Source: Demequina pelophila (lineage in GTDB: Bacteria > Actinomycetota > Actinomycetes > Actinomycetales > Demequinaceae). Taken from it: a DNA stretch of 64,000 nucleotides. The position numbers were made by a program, and so were the translations under genes. The stretch lies in the NCBI RefSeq assembly GCF_000971175.1, contig NZ_BBLY01000001.1, forward strand, positions 731,709-795,708, given 5' to 3'. Below, piece by piece: positions 62,038 to 64,000 of this stretch (positions are counted from its first letter, which is position 1; every line of letters begins with the position of its first letter). Under the pieces are notes generated by a model, which saw only the letters and a program-made list of their open reading frames with translations, ran no database searches and was not told where the DNA came from.

Positions 62038-63047
62038 GAGGCCCCGGCCGTCGCCGGCTCGCTGCCCGCAAGGCGACGCGCAAGCACGGCGCACACAAGC
62101 AGCTGTATCTGGTGGAAGAGGATCACGGGCAGGGCGACCGAGGCGGCCATCACGGGGCTGAACAGCACGCTCGCCATGGGCAGGCCGGTTGCGAGCGACT
62201 TCTTGGAGCCGCACATGAGCAGGGCCACCCGGTCCGCGCGGTCGAGTCCCAGGCGCGCGCCGCCCGTCCACGTCAGGGCCAGCATGGCGGCGAGCAGCAC
62301 CCCGCAGACCGCGGCCAGCGCGAGCAGCGTCCATGCGGTGACGCCGTCCCACGTGCCGGAGACCTGGGCCTCGGAGACGGCGCCGTAGGCGACCAGCACG
62401 ATGGTGGCGCGGTCCGTCACCTTGGTGAGGGACTTGTGGCGGCGGATCCATGCGCCGATCCACCGTTCGACCACCTGCCCGAGCACGAAGGGCACGAGCA
62501 GCATCATGAGGGTCTGCGAGACTCCCCCGCCCTCGCCCGCATGGCGCCCCGTGCTCACGATGAGGGCGCCCACGAGCAACGGGGTGAGCACGATGCCCAG
62601 CACGTTCGAGACGGTGGCGCCGCAGATGGCCCCCGCGACGTTGCCGCGCGCGATCGACGTGAAGACCACGGAGGACTGCACCGTCGAGGGCAGCAGTGTC
62701 AGGTAGAGCAGTCCCGTGCGCAGCTCGGGCGCGAGGACGGCGTCGGGCAGGAACGTCAGCACGATGCCGAACACGGGGAACACCACATACGTGGCGGCGA
62801 GCATCGCCCCCTGCAGGCGCCAGTTCCGCAGGCCTGCGAGCACCTCCGTGGTGGGCATGCGGGCGCCGTAGAGGAAGAACAGCAGGACGATCGCCGCGCG
62901 CGTGACCGTACCCAGGACGTCGGCGACACCGCCGCTCGCGGGCAGCAGGAGGCCCAGGACCAGGACGCCGACGATCATCGCCACGAGGGGGTCGATCCAC
63001 CCGACCGCCCTGCGCAGCACGCCGCCCCGTTCGTCCATGGGCCCCAT
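62034..63047 (-). CDS. BASS-family (YfeH/SLC10A7-like) transporter, second copy
   Basis: This 337-residue protein has about ten membrane segments. FFLYGARMPTTEVLAGLRNWRLQ, LPSTVQSSVVFTSIARGNVAGAICGA and CGSKKSLATGLPMASVLF align with the copy at 50554 and match the SLC10A7/YfeH type. It may start at ATG 63047 or ATG 63038. Its stop codon shares a CTAG with the convergent MpaB-like gene. Confidence 0.85.
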   Translation of the reverse strand: MGPMDERGGVLRRAVGWIDPLVAMIVGVLVLGLLLPASGGVADVLGTVTRAAIVLLFFLYGARMPTTEVLAGLRNWRLQGAMLAATYVVFPVFGIVLTFLPDAVLAPELRTGLLYLTLLPSTVQSSVVFTSIARGNVAGAICGATVSNVLGIVLTPLLVGALIVSTGRHAGEGGGVSQTLMMLLVPFVLGQVVERWIGAWIRRHKSLTKVTDRATIVLVAYGAVSEAQVSGTWDGVTAWTLLALAAVCGVLLAAMLALTWTGGARLGLDRADRVALLMCGSKKSLATGLPMASVLFSPVMAASVALPVILFHQIQLLVCAVLARRLAGSEPATAGAS

Positions 63048-63105
63048 CCAAGCGCATCGTCGCCTGGGACCGGGGCCACCTTTCGGGGCGGCCCCCGCCG
63101 CTTCC

Positions 63106-63111
63106 TAGGAT
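63106..63111 (+). promoter_or_regulatory. -10 element of a leaderless promoter for the P-type ATPase
   Basis: TAGGAT ends 6 nt before the GTG at 63118. Confidence 0.45.
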
Positions 63112-63117
63112 GGGATC

Positions 63118-64000
63118 GTGACGCAGGCGACCCAGCCCTCGATCCCCTTCCACGCGCTGTCGGGCGCCGATGCGCTGACCCGGGTGGACGCCCCGCCCGA
63201 GGGCCTCACGGCGGCCGAGGCCCGCCGCCGCCTCGAGGCCGACGGACCCAACGCCCTCCCCGAGCCCGAGAAGCCGCACGTCCTGCGCCGGATCCTCAGC
63301 CATTTCAACGACATCCTGGTCTACATCCTGCTCGCCGCCGCGGTCGCGAAGGCGGTCCTGGGCGAGTGGCTCGACTTCGGCGTCGTGCTCGCCGTCGCCG
63401 TCATCAACGCGGCGGTGGGATTCATCCAGGAGGGTCAGGCGGAACGGGCCCTCGAGGGCATCCGGACGATGCTGTCGCTCGACGCCCAGGTGCACCGCGA
63501 CGGCGGCTGGAACACCATCCCCGCGGAGGACCTGGTGCGCGGCGACGTGCTGCGGCTGGGCCCCGGCGACAAGGTGCCCGCGGACGCCCGCCTGCTCGAG
63601 GCCTCCAGCCTCCACGTGGACGAGTCGGCGCTCACCGGCGAGTCGGTTCCCGCGATCAAGCAGGTCGACCCGGTCGCCGCGGATGCGGGCGTCGGCGACC
63701 GCGCGTGCATGGTCTTCTCCGGCACCATCGTGACGCGCGGCTCCGCGCGCGCCGTGGTGACCGCGACGGGCACCGGCACGGAGATCGGCAGGATCCAGGA
63801 GATGGTGGCGCAGGCGGAGCAGCTCGACACCCCGCTCGCACGCCAGCTGGGCCGCTTCGGCACCGCGCTCGCGATCGGCATCCTGGGCATGGCCGTCGTC
63901 ATGATGGGCGTGGGCTTCTTCGTCCACTCCTGGGCCCCGGCGGACCTGGTCGCGGCGGCGATCGGCTTCGCGGTCGCCGCGGTGCCCGAGGGCCTGCCGG
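63118..64000 (+). CDS. P-type cation ATPase (P2A, calcium type), partial
   Basis: Only the first 294 residues are in the window. The N-terminal cation-ATPase domain (GLTAAEARRRLEADGPNALPEPE), the first membrane pair, the actuator domain with TGESVPAIKQ and the start of the fourth membrane segment ending in AVPEGLP are seen. PEGLP in helix 4 is typical of P2-type ATPases moving calcium, manganese or monovalent cations. The phosphorylation site lies beyond the edge, so the exact ion cannot be judged. Confidence 0.9.
   Translation, partial: MTQATQPSIPFHALSGADALTRVDAPPEGLTAAEARRRLEADGPNALPEPEKPHVLRRILSHFNDILVYILLAAAVAKAVLGEWLDFGVVLAVAVINAAVGFIQEGQAERALEGIRTMLSLDAQVHRDGGWNTIPAEDLVRGDVLRLGPGDKVPADARLLEASSLHVDESALTGESVPAIKQVDPVAADAGVGDRACMVFSGTIVTRGSARAVVTATGTGTEIGRIQEMVAQAEQLDTPLARQLGRFGTALAIGILGMAVVMMGVGFFVHSWAPADLVAAAIGFAVAAVPEGLP

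Noticed and set aside
59551-63927. A single open frame of more than 1400 codons on the minus strand
   Set aside because: Only its first part in coding order lacks support: the upstream 3 kb lies opposite or across the MpaB-like, BASS and ATPase genes and gives Arg/Gly/Ala-rich translation. Only 59551-60933 encodes a recognisable protein.

Overview
The window is very GC-rich (third codon positions are almost all G or C), has densely packed overlapping genes and carries typical actinobacterial markers: glnA1, glnE and glnA2 together, a polyphosphate glucokinase, an adenylyltransferase-controlled glutamine synthetase, an AbiEi-type protein and many leaderless-looking promoters. A member of the Micrococcales is the best guess; the genus cannot be fixed from the sequence. 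No rRNA, tRNA, CRISPR array, integrase, transposase or prophage gene is visible.

Layout. (1) 1-3032: end of an RDD membrane protein, glnA1 with a GlnR-like box, and a formate/nitrite-type channel. (2) 3135-32809: a catabolic gene cluster of about 30 genes with two LysR regulators. It holds two unrelated ABC uptake systems (an oligopeptide/nickel-type set with a permease-ATPase fusion, and a ribose-type set), an MFS exporter, a secreted beta-helix-like protein, a flavin monooxygenase, an extradiol dioxygenase, a C-C bond hydrolase related to the 2,6-dihydroxypseudooxynicotine hydrolase family, a berberine-bridge-type flavin oxidase, a quinol-monooxygenase-like protein, a fumarylacetoacetase-family hydrolase, four short-chain dehydrogenases, a medium-chain reductase, a diverged RpiB-like protein, and a succinate-semialdehyde-type dehydrogenase. 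(3) 32820-37338: GntR-controlled 2-methylcitrate cycle (prpC, prpB, prpD). (4) 37406-44190: ribA, an alpha-glucosidase with its LacI regulator, a phosphodiester glycosidase-type protein, a GT2-GtrA protein and an antisense membrane protein. (5) 44187-52390: glnE, glnA2, nadE, a BASS-type transporter and panB. (6) 52391-53650: an orphan AbiEi-type gene behind an unusual inverted repeat. (7) 53647-64000: a zinc-ribbon/SPFH stress-type trio, a small tryptophan-rich protein, map, ppgK, a YitT-type protein, an O-antigen-ligase-like protein, an MpaB/DUF2236 protein, a second BASS-type transporter and the start of a P-type ATPase.

The strongest new signal is regulatory. Seven copies of a 13-bp near-palindrome, GATRCC-W-GGYATC or a variant of it, lie upstream of eight transcription units of region 2. 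Reading towards the gene, each is followed after exactly 12 nt by a TTC-type -35 element, then 16-18 nt, then a TNNNNT or TANNNT -10. One copy sits between two divergent promoters and serves both at the same spacing. This ties both transporters, the secreted protein and all catabolic operons into one regulon with an unknown substrate. The ring-cleavage, hydrolase and aldehyde dehydrogenase genes point to a cyclic or aromatic compound, and the neighbouring methylcitrate cycle would fit release of propionyl-CoA (inference).

The second unusual signal is a short sequence, GGACGATGC (extended form GGGACGATGCGGTG), present about 29 times on both strands where about one copy would be expected by chance. 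It sits in intergenic gaps, protein linkers and termini. Finally, regions 2-4 separate glnA1 from glnE, which are close neighbours in mycobacteria, so this stretch looks like an accessory insertion in a conserved nitrogen-metabolism locus.
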